A DNA stretch of 64,000 bases from Bipolaris cookei (taxonomy: Eukaryota; Ascomycota; Dothideomycetes; Pleosporales; Pleosporaceae). The position numbers and the translations under genes are program-made. Under the pieces are notes generated by a model. The model was not told the DNA's origin, searched no databases, and saw only the letters and a list, made by a program, of their open reading frames with translations. Numbering within the stretch: the stretch's first letter is position 1; every line of letters starts with the position of its first letter. The DNA is taken from positions 62,001 through 126,000 of the forward strand of contig NRSV01000065.1 in NCBI GenBank assembly GCA_002286855.1, in the 5' to 3' direction. Positions 1-11,271 of the stretch are shown in pieces.

Positions 1-1625
1 TGGGACACTTTGTCGGACGCGCCGGTATATGTCCATGTCTAACTGGTACCACGACATCGGCACACCACTGACACATGACCATATGACCGCACGGTAACAC
101 AGCTATATCCGCTAGCTGCTGGTAACACACTTGGCACGCCAGCACCTTGGTCATTTCCTCCTCAGACTTTGGCGGCGGCCGATCTGGTTGGTTGTCCAGC
201 GAGACAAGTGGAGGTGAGGGTGGTCGAGCAGCGCGCATACGAGCGAGTTCCTGTTCGAAATCCAGACGTATATTGTGCATTTCTGCCAGCGGCTGTGTAG
301 TTCCACCAGCTATACCAGGCAACTGAGGACGAATCTGTGACCACCAACCAGTTGCTATGGGGTTGGCTGAGCTCGATTCGCCATTGGGATTCGCAAATAT
401 GGCGCGAATGCGCGCTTCATCTTCTGCCTGGCTCTGACGGTACGTAACCACGAGCCTCCGCGCTGCTTCTGTGCCTTCTGCGCCGCTGTTCTCGAAATAC
501 GCCATGCGCTCCGCGGAAACGTCGATTTCGCCGCTATTGCGTAGCCAGCGGACTTCAGTTACGGCGGCGTCTTCGCCGTCTACGCCTCTTCGCCGCGGGG
601 CGTAGCTCCACACTTCGGTTGCTGGCTCCAGGCTCTCAGAAATGGATTGTGATTCTCGCATTACGCCCCAAAGTAGTTGTTCTTCGATTTCACGGCGATC
701 TTGCGGTGACAAGCTATCGAGCTGGGGCGCAACCTCTGTTCCCTCTGCTCTTCTCTGTTCGGCCTGGCGATGGCGGTCGTACGCTCGTGTGTACATTTGC
801 GTAAGTGGTGACTCGTAGTCGTCCTGCTCTAGTTCCTCACGGGACCCGAATACACGAGCAAAACGTTCTCGTGCGAGCTGCATTTGTGCTTCTCGTCGTG
901 TCATTGGTCGTGGCGGTTCGGATGGGTCCTCTTGAATCTGAGGGGTTACCAATGACTGGGACTCTGTAGGAACAATTGAATTGACATTCGGGGTCTCTTC
1001 GGCCTCTCGAAGAAGGTCATCCAACGCATCCTCTAGACTCTGTTGTGGTTCCTCTGGCCGATTTTCTTCTGATGTCAGCCTTCGCCTCCTAAGCCTATTC
1101 TCTGGCCTCAATGCATTGTTCTCCACGCCAGCCCGCAGCTGATCTAATGTTCGGGGTAGAAAACCAGGGCTGACTTCATGAAAAGGCTCCCCTATAATAG
1201 CTATGCGTTGCTCTGTGCCATCAGGAAGCTTCGCAATGCGATATCCCTGATGAAACTCCCACCATCGTTCCAGGAACTCGGTCTGATCCGGTATCATGGG
1301 TATGCGTGTCTGCGCAATCTCAAGCGGCGGGTCAGTAGCGGCAAGACGATTGGTCCAGAACTCTAGGTGGGGGTTAGCTGACTATGACATTTGACTTGGA
1401 TGCACTGTCATCATTCATACCTTTACAGAACCAGCAGTAGCCTTGCCACCTTGTGCCGCGATTCACAAAACCAACACCATCAATGTAAACTCGATATGTT
1501 CTTGAATGAACGCGCTCATCGGCGCAAGCACAGCAATTGGGCGTGGAAGTCAGCCTACAGCTAGTGGCAAGCTTGTGCGGGCAATGAATGTCGAGGCGTG
1601 GGCAATCTGCGGTCAAAGTGCCCAT
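1..1625 (-). CDS. RING-finger protein, C-terminus cut by window edge
   Basis: Two exons: 1625-1421 and 1362-1, joined across a 58-nt intron (donor GTATGA, branch CTAAC, acceptor CCTAG). The frame stays open to the window start, so the end of the protein is missing. Exon 1 holds several cysteine pairs, including a C-x2-C near its end, and may form a zinc site. The middle is charged, Glu/Arg/Gln-rich and probably disordered. The last visible part is a C3HC4 RING of the cIAP/MUL1 kind: C-x2-C, then LPCGHMVMC, C-x2-C and a final CP. RING domains of this type recruit ubiquitin E2 enzymes, so an E3 ubiquitin ligase is the likely role; the substrate is unknown. The start chosen is the ATG nearest the first cysteine-rich segment. 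An upstream frame is open but starts without ATG and looks non-coding. Confidence 0.8.
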
Positions 1626-2121
1626 AATGAGTGAGATGAGAGCGTGGAAGAGAAAACAAAGGCGAACTTTACAAGATGATTGAGTAAAGACTGGGGTTTG
1701 GGGGGTGACCAAAGGGTAAACAGCTTTGTGACGTTGGGCGGGTGGCGGACGCGCAGTTGGAGTCGGCTCGGCTGCTTGCCCTTGGGAACCCTGCATAAAC
1801 CATGGCGGGGCGACGCGTGGGTCGGTGGGGACAGTGGAGCGTGCCGTTACCGTGACTCCATGCTATTGCACATCCCTACCACTTGGCTCAACGGTCCGTC
1901 ACCACAACTGTCGAATCCTTTGATGTAGCCAACGTCTTTATTGGAAGTGAATAAAGCAAAGTGTGTTTCGGTTGGTTCATCACCCGCTTTCAAACACTCG
2001 AGGTCCATCAATGAAAATTACTTTCCTGTGTAACGTGACTTGAGGTACAAAAAGTCTCTCATGCCCTTACACTGGTGTTCAATCCTACCCAACACTCACC
2101 TAAGCCTACAATACCACCAAG
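1626..2121. promoter_or_regulatory. Divergent intergenic region, RING gene / Nudix gene
   Basis: This stretch of about 500 bases separates the start codons of two divergently transcribed genes and must hold both promoters and 5' leaders. It has no convincing coding frame. I could not pick out a specific operator. Confidence 0.5.
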
Positions 2122-3254
2122 ATGCGCGCGGAAATTCATAACTCAAACAAGAGGCCCTCAACCAGGCCACCGGCCGCACTGACTCTGAGAGAATTCAATA
2201 GCAAAACCTTGGATCCCCCCATCCCAGTCTACCTCCCCTGGAACCTCACAGCCCAAGAATTCATACAGATCCTCGACAGCCCCAGCAACAAACCAGCTTT
2301 CAAGTTTCCTGCACTGCGGAATTGGCTGCTGAGACTACTTGGAGCCCTGGATGCACAGAAAGATGAATCGCATCCGTTCCATAAGCAGCCGTATCGCTTG
2401 GAAGAGCTTACTATCGAGTCTGTAGACTGGTTCGATAAGAAAAATTATACGCGGCTTGGATACATGAAGATTCAATCTGAAATTAGGAATGGAACCGGTG
2501 ATGGCGATTGGATACCCGGATCTGCGTTTCTGCGAGGCGGGAGTGTGGCTATTCTTGTAAGTCTTTGAACCTCTTCCTTTTTACAATTTCTCTATTTGGT
2601 TTGAGTCATGGGAAATACTTACAATATGTTCCAGGCCATCGTACAGCCAATAGACGCCTCAGACGAAGCCGAGAAACACGTCATTTTGACTGTCCAGCCC
2701 CGACTAGCAGTCTCCAGTTTGGCATTCACCGAGATTCCAGCAGGCATGCTGGATGACTCGGGCTCCTTTACCGGAACAGCAGCACAAGAACTGAGAGAAG
2801 AGGCGCACATCCATGTCAAGATGGAAGAATTATTGGACTTGTCTGAACTCACTTTGGAACAAGGACAAGCCGATTCCTTGGCCCCAACCGACCAGCTACG
2901 AACAGCAATGCATCCCAGCCCTGGTAAGACCCTTTCTATCCCCATCTCCAAGAAAAGTTAAGCTGACGATAATTTTCTTCTCTCTCCAAAGGCGGATGCG
3001 ACGAGTTCATGAAACTCTATTTGTACCAGAAGCGCCTGTCGCGTTCGCATATGGAGTGGCTCAAGGATAGAGCGACGGGACTGGAGAATGAAGGTGAAAG
3101 GATAAGGCTGAAACTAGTTCCTCTAGAGAACTTTTGGAGAGAGGTTGCGCGCGATGGTAAAGCGCTTTCTGCATTGGCGCTGTACGAGAATCTTAAGCGA
3201 CAGGGTAGGATTCCTGATATGCCTGATGAGCCGGCGGGGGAGCCTAAGATATAA
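2122..3254 (+). CDS. Nudix hydrolase (ADP-sugar pyrophosphatase-like)
   Basis: Three exons, 2122-2556, 2635-2923 and 2992-3254, with introns of 78 and 68 nt (donors GTAAGT and GTAAGA), give 328 residues. A degenerate Nudix box follows the central beta strands: G-M-L-D-D, a short insert, then QELREEAHI, which keeps the REx-EE core that binds Mg2+ but has Ala-His where most members have x-Gly. Nudix enzymes hydrolyse nucleoside diphosphates linked to another group. The roughly 145-residue N-terminal extension and the overall length fit the eukaryotic NUDT14-like ADP/UDP-sugar diphosphatase group. The substrate cannot be read from sequence. The protein has no obvious targeting peptide and is probably cytosolic. 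Its 3' end converges on the Zn2Cys6 gene that follows. Confidence 0.8.
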
Positions 3255-3558
3255 TCTTGTAGTTTCAAAGCAAGGAGTTGAGATTTGGGTGATAATACTT
3301 TACTTAATCACTTCGGAGATATCATAGCTGAGAATAAACATAAGTAGCCCATTGTGTTCGTTTCTATTGATGTACAATACATTTCCTCATTTCTGGACCT
3401 CATATGTCAATCAAAGCACATAAGAAGCCTAATTATAAATCCCTTCCCATAATCATACAAAGTGTGTGCAATGAGCAATGAACACAATCACCTGCCATGT
3501 CAGAATTGAGAGAAACGTAAAAAAAAGCAAAAGATCCACCCCATCGCCAACCAAATCT
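3255..3558. other. Convergent 3' intergenic region
   Basis: This AT-rich spacer of about 300 bases lies between two convergent stop codons and presumably carries both 3' UTRs. I see no coding signal or clear structure. Confidence 0.4.
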
Positions 3559-5384
3559 TCAAATCCTCACACCCCCATGCTGCAGCTTATCCGACCAATC
3601 CGGCCGGTACTTGGTCTTCATATGCTGCATCAAATCCACCAACGATGCCGACAGCGCCGCCGAACTCGGCCATTTCCATGACGAAAGCTCAAGCACCAGC
3701 AGCGCATTCGAGTAAAGCTGAATTAGATTACCCCCAAATATTGCTGGCATGTTTTGTATCAGCACTGTGCCGGCGCGGTAGACCCAGTGCGGCGTCAAGA
3801 AGATGTGAACACTACCGCAGCTTACTACTGCTTCTCTGTGTTGGGATCAGCAAAGGGGGAAATGGTGTATGGGTGGGGGAGGGAGTGGGACGTACAACAT
3901 GTGCCATGCGCTTCCCCAGCAGGGGTTCAGCAAGAGATGCGTTATATGTAATGTCAGGCGTAGGACGGGTATTAAGTCATCTTTTTCATCAAAAAGCGGG
4001 AGTAACTTTTTCACGTTTTCTTTGGCTACGAGATCACCTTTTCGAAACCGGTTCTGCATGCGGAATAGGGAGCAGAAATATTCTGCGGGCTTGTTCTTGT
4101 CGAAGCAGAGTTCAGATTCCTGTGGCTATGTAAGTTATATGGGGAAAGCAGTCGAGAGTAGGATGGGTTTAGACGTACAGGTTCGGGGAATAGAGCAGGG
4201 CGATCGAGGGTTGAGGCAAGTTGGTTTTCAAGACTGAAGATTGTCATGTGCATGGCTCGTAGCATTTCAACGTCGTTGGGCTCAAGTTCCTGTAGGGCGC
4301 GCTTGGATTCGAGGTCGAATGCTAGACGCCCGGCGAGAGCGACCTGCTGCCCGATATTACCCGTCAACGGGTCAAATGAGCTGTTGAGGGCGAGGAGCAA
4401 GACCGAGCGGATTGTGCCAATGTTTGGTTCCAAGGTTGCTAATTCCAGGTGCTCCATGGCCTCGGCAAAGTATTGAGTCGCCAACGAACGATATCTGATT
4501 GAGTTGGCTTGGTGATAGGCAAGCCTGCTTGAAGGGTGGCAGCCTTGGTTATGTGACTGTTTTTTGCCGGTGTTGGGAATAATGTAGCATGCGATAGAAT
4601 AAATCATATACAGCGAGAATAGCTCGGTCGAATTGAGATCGGTGGGTAGTTCAGGCTGGAGATAACGCAGTGAAGGGTCCAGAATAGGATAGAGAGGCTG
4701 CATAACCTCAAGATACAATTGCTTGAGCTCATATTGCTTTTCGGGAGAGTCCTTGTTCATACATCGCCAGTCGTCGAGTTCGTCGTCGGCCCGCTCGCTG
4801 CGTATGTTGTGTGCTGCGTGCAATCTGGGCGACTTGACTAGGCACGACTCTGCACCCAGATAGCGATAGCTGTTTCCAGCCTCTGCAAAATGGTGCTCGT
4901 ACTGCACAACATCTGGCGCAAAGGCGTCGGACTTGACATTCACACTGAATGCGCTGCTATTCCCAGGACCAATCGAGGCTGTCGGAGAGGGAAGTTCGCT
5001 GGATAATCGGCGCACACGATCCACCAGCCCGCTGATATAACTAGGGATTCAGTTAGCCGGAGTCGGGAAGATGCGCACGTACGTTTACCTTCGCGGCAGC
5101 AATTCGTTGCGCCCGTGGTCGTAGAACATGCACTCGACTCCGGCTTTTGTGCATTGCCTGTAACGGTGAGCAAAAAAGGCGCCTCGGGTAGGACGGCGAA
5201 ACAGTGTACCTGCACTTTGGCAAGAGTGTATCACAGCCGCGGCGACACTCTCGGCACCTCTTGCATGCGGGCAGACTCTGGGGAAGTTGAGTGCACGATC
5301 CTCAAATGCGGAGGCGTCTGGGGTTACCTGAATCAGCGCCTCCAGATCGAATGTTGAGGGACTGGCGCTGGTCGTGGCTGCCAT
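3559..5384 (-). CDS. Zn2Cys6 transcription factor, six exons
   Basis: Exons on the minus strand are 5384-5328, 5277-5210, 5157-5089, 5040-4179, 4119-3896 and 3835-3559. The introns are 49-60 nt, all phases agree, and the product is 518 residues. The zinc cluster is rebuilt across exons 2 and 3 as C-x2-C-x6-C-x6-C-x2-C-x6-C, a perfect fungal binuclear cluster starting about residue 24, after a short Ser/Thr-rich N-terminus. The rest is a helical middle-homology-like region without a strongly recognisable ligand motif. Such proteins bind CGG triplets and usually control nearby metabolic genes. It is transcribed away from a second Zn2Cys6 gene 356 bp upstream. Start: the first ATG in frame with the cluster. 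Regulator identity is well supported; the target is inference. Confidence 0.85.
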
Positions 5385-5740
5385 CAGGGCCAATATGTAA
5401 GAGGATTGGAGGAGAGAAGTCCAATGGTTAGCAGCACATGGGGTTCGAGCTGGGATTCACTGCACCCAACCCTGTCGCCCGAACTAAGGATCTGGAACGC
5501 AATCGCACGCCTGGGGGGCGATGATGGCTAGCGAGGAACAGGTGCATCTGGTAAGCCTGTCCCAAACCAGCAGTGATTGACGGGGGGTTGCATCATCTCG
5601 CGTGCCCTCAGGTGCTAGCATCTTGTCCTTGGACCACGAAAACCAACATGATAAACCATCGCCTCCTTTCCCTCCTTTTTCCAGCGCAATGAAACTCACA
5701 TCGTTGTGGTGCAGACGCCTGCCGCTCGTACTTGACTACT
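5385..5740. promoter_or_regulatory. Bidirectional promoter between two Zn2Cys6 regulators
   Basis: The 356 bases between the two divergent start codons must contain both promoters. Such an arrangement allows co-regulation or cross-regulation of the pair. I found no strongly convincing inverted CGG site in it. Confidence 0.55.
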
Positions 5741-7840
5741 ATGCAGAGCCGTACGAAGGTCCGTCGCCGTGTGCTGGCGTGTGCCCGCTGCCGCAAACGC
5801 AAACTATCAGTAAACACGACCCTCTCCTGATACTTGTGCTTATTTACTAACAAAGGCTAGTGTGACGGCAGAGTTCCCGCCTGTTCGCGCTGCGTCGGCG
5901 CGGGAGTACAATGTGTTGGATTCAACTCGTCGACCCAGCAGGAGGCTCCGCGGTCCATCGCCGATTTCTTGGAAGCCCACATTGCCAGGCTGAAGAACCT
6001 CAGTACTCAATCAAATGCGGCCTCTTTGGTTCAGCCGGCTGCTGCTATGCCGTCGCCTGCAGACTCGAATTTCTCTGACGCAAAGATCACGCAGTGGCGT
6101 TCAGAGAAATGTGCTTTTGCTGACAGCCTAGTCAGCCAAGTTATGGAAGACATCACGCCGTCATTTCTTGGTGTCTGCAAGGCCCGACCCTTCCTGCAGT
6201 GCGTCATCAAGGGTACGAGGCTACCGTCCAAGAAGGGTCCTGTTCTGTCCAATGATCTCAACGAGAACCACCCAAGATCCATACTGAACCCACAACAAAC
6301 TAAAGGCCTTTTCTATGATCTCATGCCAGATGAGGTTGGTGCAAATAAGCTGTTGCGGAATTATCTTGATCGGGTTATTACGCAGTACCCTATTTACCAT
6401 CGCAACGATGTGGCCAAAGCCTTCAAATCTGTCTACCATAAGAGTTCTCCAGCCTCAGAAGTAGGCGAGGACTCGTTTCGCAACCGCTACATAGTCTGCA
6501 TAATAATGGCCATATCCCTGACCACTAGCGCACGAAACAATGTGCGCAAAGCAAACGACCTCGCCTATCAGCTTGTTCGGCACGCCATGCAGTGGATCCC
6601 TGAAGTTGCGACCAACGACATTCCCGGACTGCAAGCCATTCTGCTTTTGTCTCAGTACATTTTCTTGAATCCCAAAATGGCAGACTTGTGGCTTCTGACA
6701 GGTCTCATTAGCCAAGCAGTTATTGACCTTGGTCTTCATCAGGAATTACCAAATGACGCCAAGATCACTGCATACGAGCGCGACATGCGACGTCGTATAT
6801 TCTGGTGTGCGTGGGAAATGGATGTTGGTGTATGCTGCATCTTTCTACGACCCGCAAGTTTGCCTATCAGACAGATCGAAGTCGCCTTCCCCTTGGAACT
6901 AGACGACACTGCCATCACTCAGTCTAGCATATCCCCTAACGGACGCATATCGAAATTTACCCAACGCATCATTTGCCGGTTTCGCCTGATCGAAGCAGAC
7001 ATCATCTCGGTCTTGTGGCATGGCGATCCTTTTTCCGACGAATTCACGTCCCTGGAGCAATGGATTCAGCAATGCGTCGAGAACATAACGAATTGGCAAA
7101 AAGAAATATACGCTGCAGCCAACGCCAACAGAGATCGAAGCCTAAATGCACGGTGGACTGAGATGTGCTTGTACTCGGACATTGCAAGCCCATATATCTT
7201 GTCACTGTTGAATCGCACCTCACGCCGAATACCCAACCCAAGCAAGGAGCAAATGATGATTGCAGTAGTGAATGCTGTCAAAGTTGCCGATGGTTACTTT
7301 CAACAATCCGAAGCAGAAGCCGGCAAGATCAAATACGTCTTCCATCCATGTCACCATGTCTTTAATTGCGCCCTAATATTCCTCCAAGGCCTGCAGCGTT
7401 GCAAACGAGACATTTCACGTCACTATTCATGGCAGCAAGTGCAAGATTGGATGCATGTCTTTTCAAAATGCTTCTTATCCATTTCTGAACGATGGTCAGC
7501 CGCGAGGAGATGCTATGAAGAATACGAACGATTGTTGTTACCAGTCAAAACCGAGTACCTGGAGTATCTGGAACAGAAGGCCAGTCTTCATCCACCGTCA
7601 TTTCATAAAGCTAGATCGGATACGAGTAGTGTGAGCGAATATCAGATGCCACCTTCTGGGCTTACTGAAGTCGACGAGGCTTATCAGTTTTGGACAATTT
7701 TCAATCCTACTACTTCGACGGTCGATGGCACGGACCCGGTTGGGTCTTATCCGTATATTAACCTACCACCTCAAGACTGGAATGCGGAGTTCTCGTTGAA
7801 TGTGAACGACAATGTGGATATGATATTGGAGGCATCATGA
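5741..7840 (+). CDS. Zn2Cys6 transcription factor with fungal_trans domain
   Basis: Two exons, 5741-5809 and 5861-7840, are joined across a 51-nt intron (donor GTAAAC, branch TTACTAAC, acceptor GCTAG) that splits the zinc cluster. The product is 682 residues. The cluster near residue 14 reads C-x2-C-x6-C-x6-C-x2-C-x6-C, followed by a linker and a short helix (IARLKNL) that may dimerise. The large middle part carries the PF04082-type signature RRRIFWCAWEMD at about residue 330. This is the classic layout of fungal pathway regulators. It faces the neighbouring Zn2Cys6 gene across a shared promoter and lies next to the C45 acyltransferase and NodB deacetylase genes, which it could control. A longer frame on the same strand begins at an internal Met after the intron; using it would lose half the DNA-binding domain. 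Confidence 0.88.
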
Positions 7841-8468
7841 AGACACACAACGGATTTCGCTTATCCCTTCCTACGTCATAGATTTTCGGGTTTCCGGATC
7901 GATGACTTTGTCATTCCACTACGGAATGTCGTCTGTCCGGTATCAGAGATGCTGCAACGTCTCTACATAACCACTACGATGCCGCCAAAGACTTCGCAAA
8001 TAGATACTTGTAGAAATCGGCTTCTTCCATACACGGAGTATTGTTCGCCCAACTGCCGGTGTAAGCCTTGGGGAATGATCACGTACGTTGCCTATCTTCC
8101 ACCCCCTGAGCCTCACCTCGTGGCTCGATTTCCACCACATCAGATCCCCAGTGAGCTCCCATCAACATTGGCGACAGAAATTCCCGCGCAATTAATAGAC
8201 CTCGGCTTTATAACCGCCAAATCCCCATCTACCCCTTTTCACGGGATACAGTCTAGTACGTGCTTGGAAGTATTTGCATGAAACTTCATGCATTTGGGGT
8301 TGAAAGTCAGCCTCTCTGCAAGGGAAAATATGGTGCAATATTACTAGCCGATGTAATACTACAAATTTGTCGTCGCAAAACTCCATGAGGCTATGATGCG
8401 GGGGTCCACGCAACATGAAGCTTAATCTCCTTTTCAGAACGACGCAAGATATGTAGCATTTTCCTACG
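7841..8468. other. Convergent intergenic region, no gene seen
   Basis: About 630 bases lie between the stop codons of the second Zn2Cys6 gene and the C45 gene. Short open frames exist on both strands but none has domain character, good start context or splice support. Probably two 3' UTRs. Confidence 0.4.
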
Positions 8469-9614
8469 TCAAAGTTCCAGATTAATTGTCTCCTCTACCT
8501 CTGTTGGCCTACCCATCCTCACGGCCGCCTTTCTATTCTTCAAATCCATTACAATATTGAAAAGCGTTCCACTCCCAGTCTTCTCTGTCTCAACCCTGCA
8601 TATTGAACCCGGTGCATTTTGTTCGTCTTCAAACAGCTGACCTACTTGTTCCCAGCTAGGATCATCACCCAATTCTCTAGCATTATCATTCATAGTCTGA
8701 AGACGAGTCAACGAATCTTTCAGCCACACTGTATCGGTTTCGCCCGGGTGTTCCAGAAGGAGATGGTTTGTATGAATGATTTTTCCAGTGGAATCTGGCG
8801 ACAAGCGAGCGAATGTACTTTTGGTAAACTCCAGGCCCACAGCTGTCGTTGCGTCAGCTATGAGGATGTGGGCTGAAGATGCCATTCCGAAACTTTCTAG
8901 GGTCCGGACTGCTTCGTCCGCGGATCTGCTCTCTAAAGCCATGCGTAGGCCAAAGTGAGCTGACATTCGAGTAGAATTCACACCGTATACTTTTATCGCG
9001 TTAAACAAAGTACCCACGCCAGAGCTATTGAAGCCAATCTTTCCAATGATACCTGCCTCGGTGACCTGGATTATTGTGGGCTTATCGGCTTGGGTTATCT
9101 TGGTTATAATGAGGTTTTGTTTCTGCTCTGTCATCCACTTTGTCATGTCAGCCCGTTTGTCTTGCCTCTAGTTTCTTTTCAAGAAAGGATACTCACATCC
9201 CAGTTTTGCGCCAGCCATGCGTGGTCACTAGTGTGCCATGAGAGCGTTGTGCATCCATCGCTGAACAACCCAAAGTTGATTTCTGTCCGAACATTCAACG
9301 CCACAATGTCTAGCAAATCGCGTCCAGAACCATCAGCGATACCTTGCATCTCTTGATGAAACATTGGCCATTGCGTTTTAGCTCGCTGTGCGAACACCGA
9401 AGCGTGTTCTAGTACCTGTGGCCATCTTTGCTTGCAATTCTTCAGAAACAGGCATGCATAAAATTCAATACTCCGATTGATCTGTAGTTTCGCAGCCCGA
9501 CCATGCTGGTAGCCGATCTATGTATATGTGTTAGCATGGACAAAAGGTCGCAGAGACGAAAATGACGTCACAACTTACTTGGTACGGCGTTCCTTCACAC
9601 TCGACGAACAACAT
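8469..9614 (-). CDS. Peptidase C45 / isopenicillin-N acyltransferase-like protein
   Basis: Exons 9614-9579, 9517-9197 and 9137-8469 are separated by introns of 61 and 59 nt and give 341 residues. The N-terminus (MLFVECEGTPYQIGYQHG) is typical of the acyl-CoA:6-aminopenicillanic acid acyltransferase family. The Ntn-hydrolase nucleophile is Cys101 in SDGCTT, matching Cys103 of penicillin IAT; cleavage before it would create the alpha and beta subunits. NWDW follows across the second intron junction. The C-terminus ends NLEL and lacks the peroxisomal PTS1 tripeptide found in true PenDE, as reported for the IAT-like (IAL) proteins widespread in moulds that make no penicillin. No ACV synthetase or IPN synthase is present, so a beta-lactam role is unlikely. 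Amide hydrolysis or acyl transfer on an unknown substrate is expected. The gene is head to head with the NodB deacetylase. Confidence 0.85.
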
Positions 9615-10162
9615 GGCTTAGAAATCAGCCCAGAGCTCCTAGGTTAGAAGTAAATCGACATAACAGTCTGCAGTATCATACACAAATATTGAGCTGCTGG
9701 AGCCATTTACGTCAACTTCAATGCGGGCGCGCTCTCGGCAATGCTGCCTTTGCCCCGCCTTTTACGCGCTCAATTCCGTCTTACTTATCGCCTGCGACTA
9801 TCACACCTTGCATTCGCTTATCTGGGTATGAATCTACAGTTATTTCCACGTAATGTGCTGCACGAAGACGAATTTGGTTCCTGGGCCGCTGCAAGCTAGT
9901 TTTACGTACATGCAATATATTAGTAGTATCCACTCTCATGACGAGTCCTTAGCATATCTGTGGCTCTACGGACCACATGCGGTGGAACAGAAATGGTAAC
10001 ACCAATTGACCAGCATGTCGGCTTGTCATGCTTGTTGCTATGCCACCGGTTACAGCGGTTGAAGAACCTTGGAAAAATGATAAGAAGGAGATGTGGCCCA
10101 GGAGTGACTTTACTACTGCAAAATCTCCTCGAACATTCAATATAGACATTCATCTCGGCAAT
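9615..10162. promoter_or_regulatory. Bidirectional promoter, C45 gene / NodB gene
   Basis: These 548 bases separate two divergent enzyme genes. A CCAAT element (about 9999) and a direct CGG-N8-CGG pair (starting about 9967) are visible; both are the kind of element used by fungal activators, but such short motifs arise easily by chance. Co-regulation by a neighbouring Zn2Cys6 protein is possible but not shown. Confidence 0.45.
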
Positions 10163-11271
10163 ATGCCGAAACGCGTTCTATGCTCATATGGTATCGATAT
10201 TGATGCAGTGAGTGACAAGTATGGAACTCCCTTGGACATGGCTGACTGCTGGCCCATGCTAGGTAAGCGGATGGTATGTTCACTTCAGATGATACCTAGT
10301 CTCTTTGACTAACATCACTTCAAGGCTGAACACCAAGAACGGAGATCCAGCCAATCCAACTGATGTATCCCGCGGCGTGTTTGGTGCAACAGTGGGTATT
10401 GACCGCCTGCTCAAGCTACTAGACAAGTACCAGATCAAAGCCACCTGGTTCACACCGGCGCACACGGCAGAATCGTTTCCAGAGCAGATCCGCAAGATAA
10501 TCGACCAAGGCCATGAAATAGGACTTCACGGTTACACCCACGAGTTCGTCTCGACACTCAGCGAGCAACAGCAACGAGACGTATTAGCAAAGAGCATCCA
10601 AGTCCTAACCGACTTGGTTGGCAAAAAGCCCCGTGGCTGGACAGCCCCAGCCTGGAGCACCAGCAAAGAATCCGTAGCCCTCCTCGAGGAATTCGGCATC
10701 GTACGATTCCATCCACCCAATCTAAACAAAAGGAAAACATATATCTAACTCCCAACCCCAGGAATACGACCACTCCTTCATGCACCACGACTCCCAACCC
10801 TACTACCTCCCCTCCCCCAACCGCACCACCTACACCTCAACCGACATCTTCAAACCCGCATCCCACTGGATGACACCCATGACGCCCCTTTACCCCTCCT
10901 CCATCGTCGAAATCCCCGCAAACTGGCACTTGGACGACTGGCCGCCCTTCCAGCTTTCCCTGTCGCAACCCAGTACGCACGGCTACGTCGACACGCTTTC
11001 CATTGAGCGGTTATGGAAACAACAGTTTGAGTATTTGTATCGCGAATGTGGTGAGGGTGAGTGTTTCGTCTTTCCGATTAGTATTCATCCGCAGGTTAGT
11101 GGGAAGCCGCAGGTGCTGCTGCTGCATGAGAGGGTGATTGAGTGGATTAATGGGCATGAAGGGGTCGAGTGGGTTACGATGGAGCGGATTGTGGATGAGT
11201 TCAAGGCGGGGAGGTTGGGGGGTGCGAGGGTGAGGGGTGGGGTTGGGGTTGGAGTTAGGGCGAGGTTGTGA
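10163..11271 (+). CDS. Polysaccharide deacetylase-like (NodB fold) enzyme with 11-nt microexon
   Basis: Exons 10163-10207, 10263-10273, 10325-10700 and 10762-11271 give 313 residues. Exon 2 is only 11 nt. It is flanked by clean introns (GTGAGT...CTGAC...CTAG, 55 nt; GTATGT...CTAAC...CAAG, 51 nt) and restores VSGWL, which matches the conserved start MxKRVLCSYGxDxDAVAGWL that I recall for this family. The catalytic region carries the metal-binding HEIGLHGYTHE motif (about residues 82-92), and the proposed base Asp lies in YGIDIDA. Relatives include HpPgdA-like and PuuE-like deacetylases that remove acetyl, formyl or carbamoyl groups, often intracellularly. No signal peptide is seen, which argues against cell-wall chitin as substrate. 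The last 20 residues are a Gly/Val/Arg low-complexity tail. Confidence 0.85.

Noticed and set aside
7949..8281. 110-codon frame between the Zn2Cys6 and C45 stops
   Set aside because: No motif, poor start context, and it lies in the convergent 3' region of two well-supported genes.
8469..9614. Annotation as penicillin acyltransferase (penDE)
   Set aside because: No PTS1 and no other beta-lactam genes; IAT-like homologs are common in fungi that make no penicillin.
10155..10169. TCGGCA-ATA-TGCCGA inverted repeat as a Zn2Cys6 operator
   Set aside because: It overlaps the deacetylase start codon and part of conserved coding sequence, so the match is probably fortuitous.
10163..10312. Deacetylase exon 1 continuing to 10262 with donor GTAAGC
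   Set aside because: The resulting phase cannot join the next exon, and the sequence DKYGTPLDMADCW does not fit the family; it is better read as an intron.
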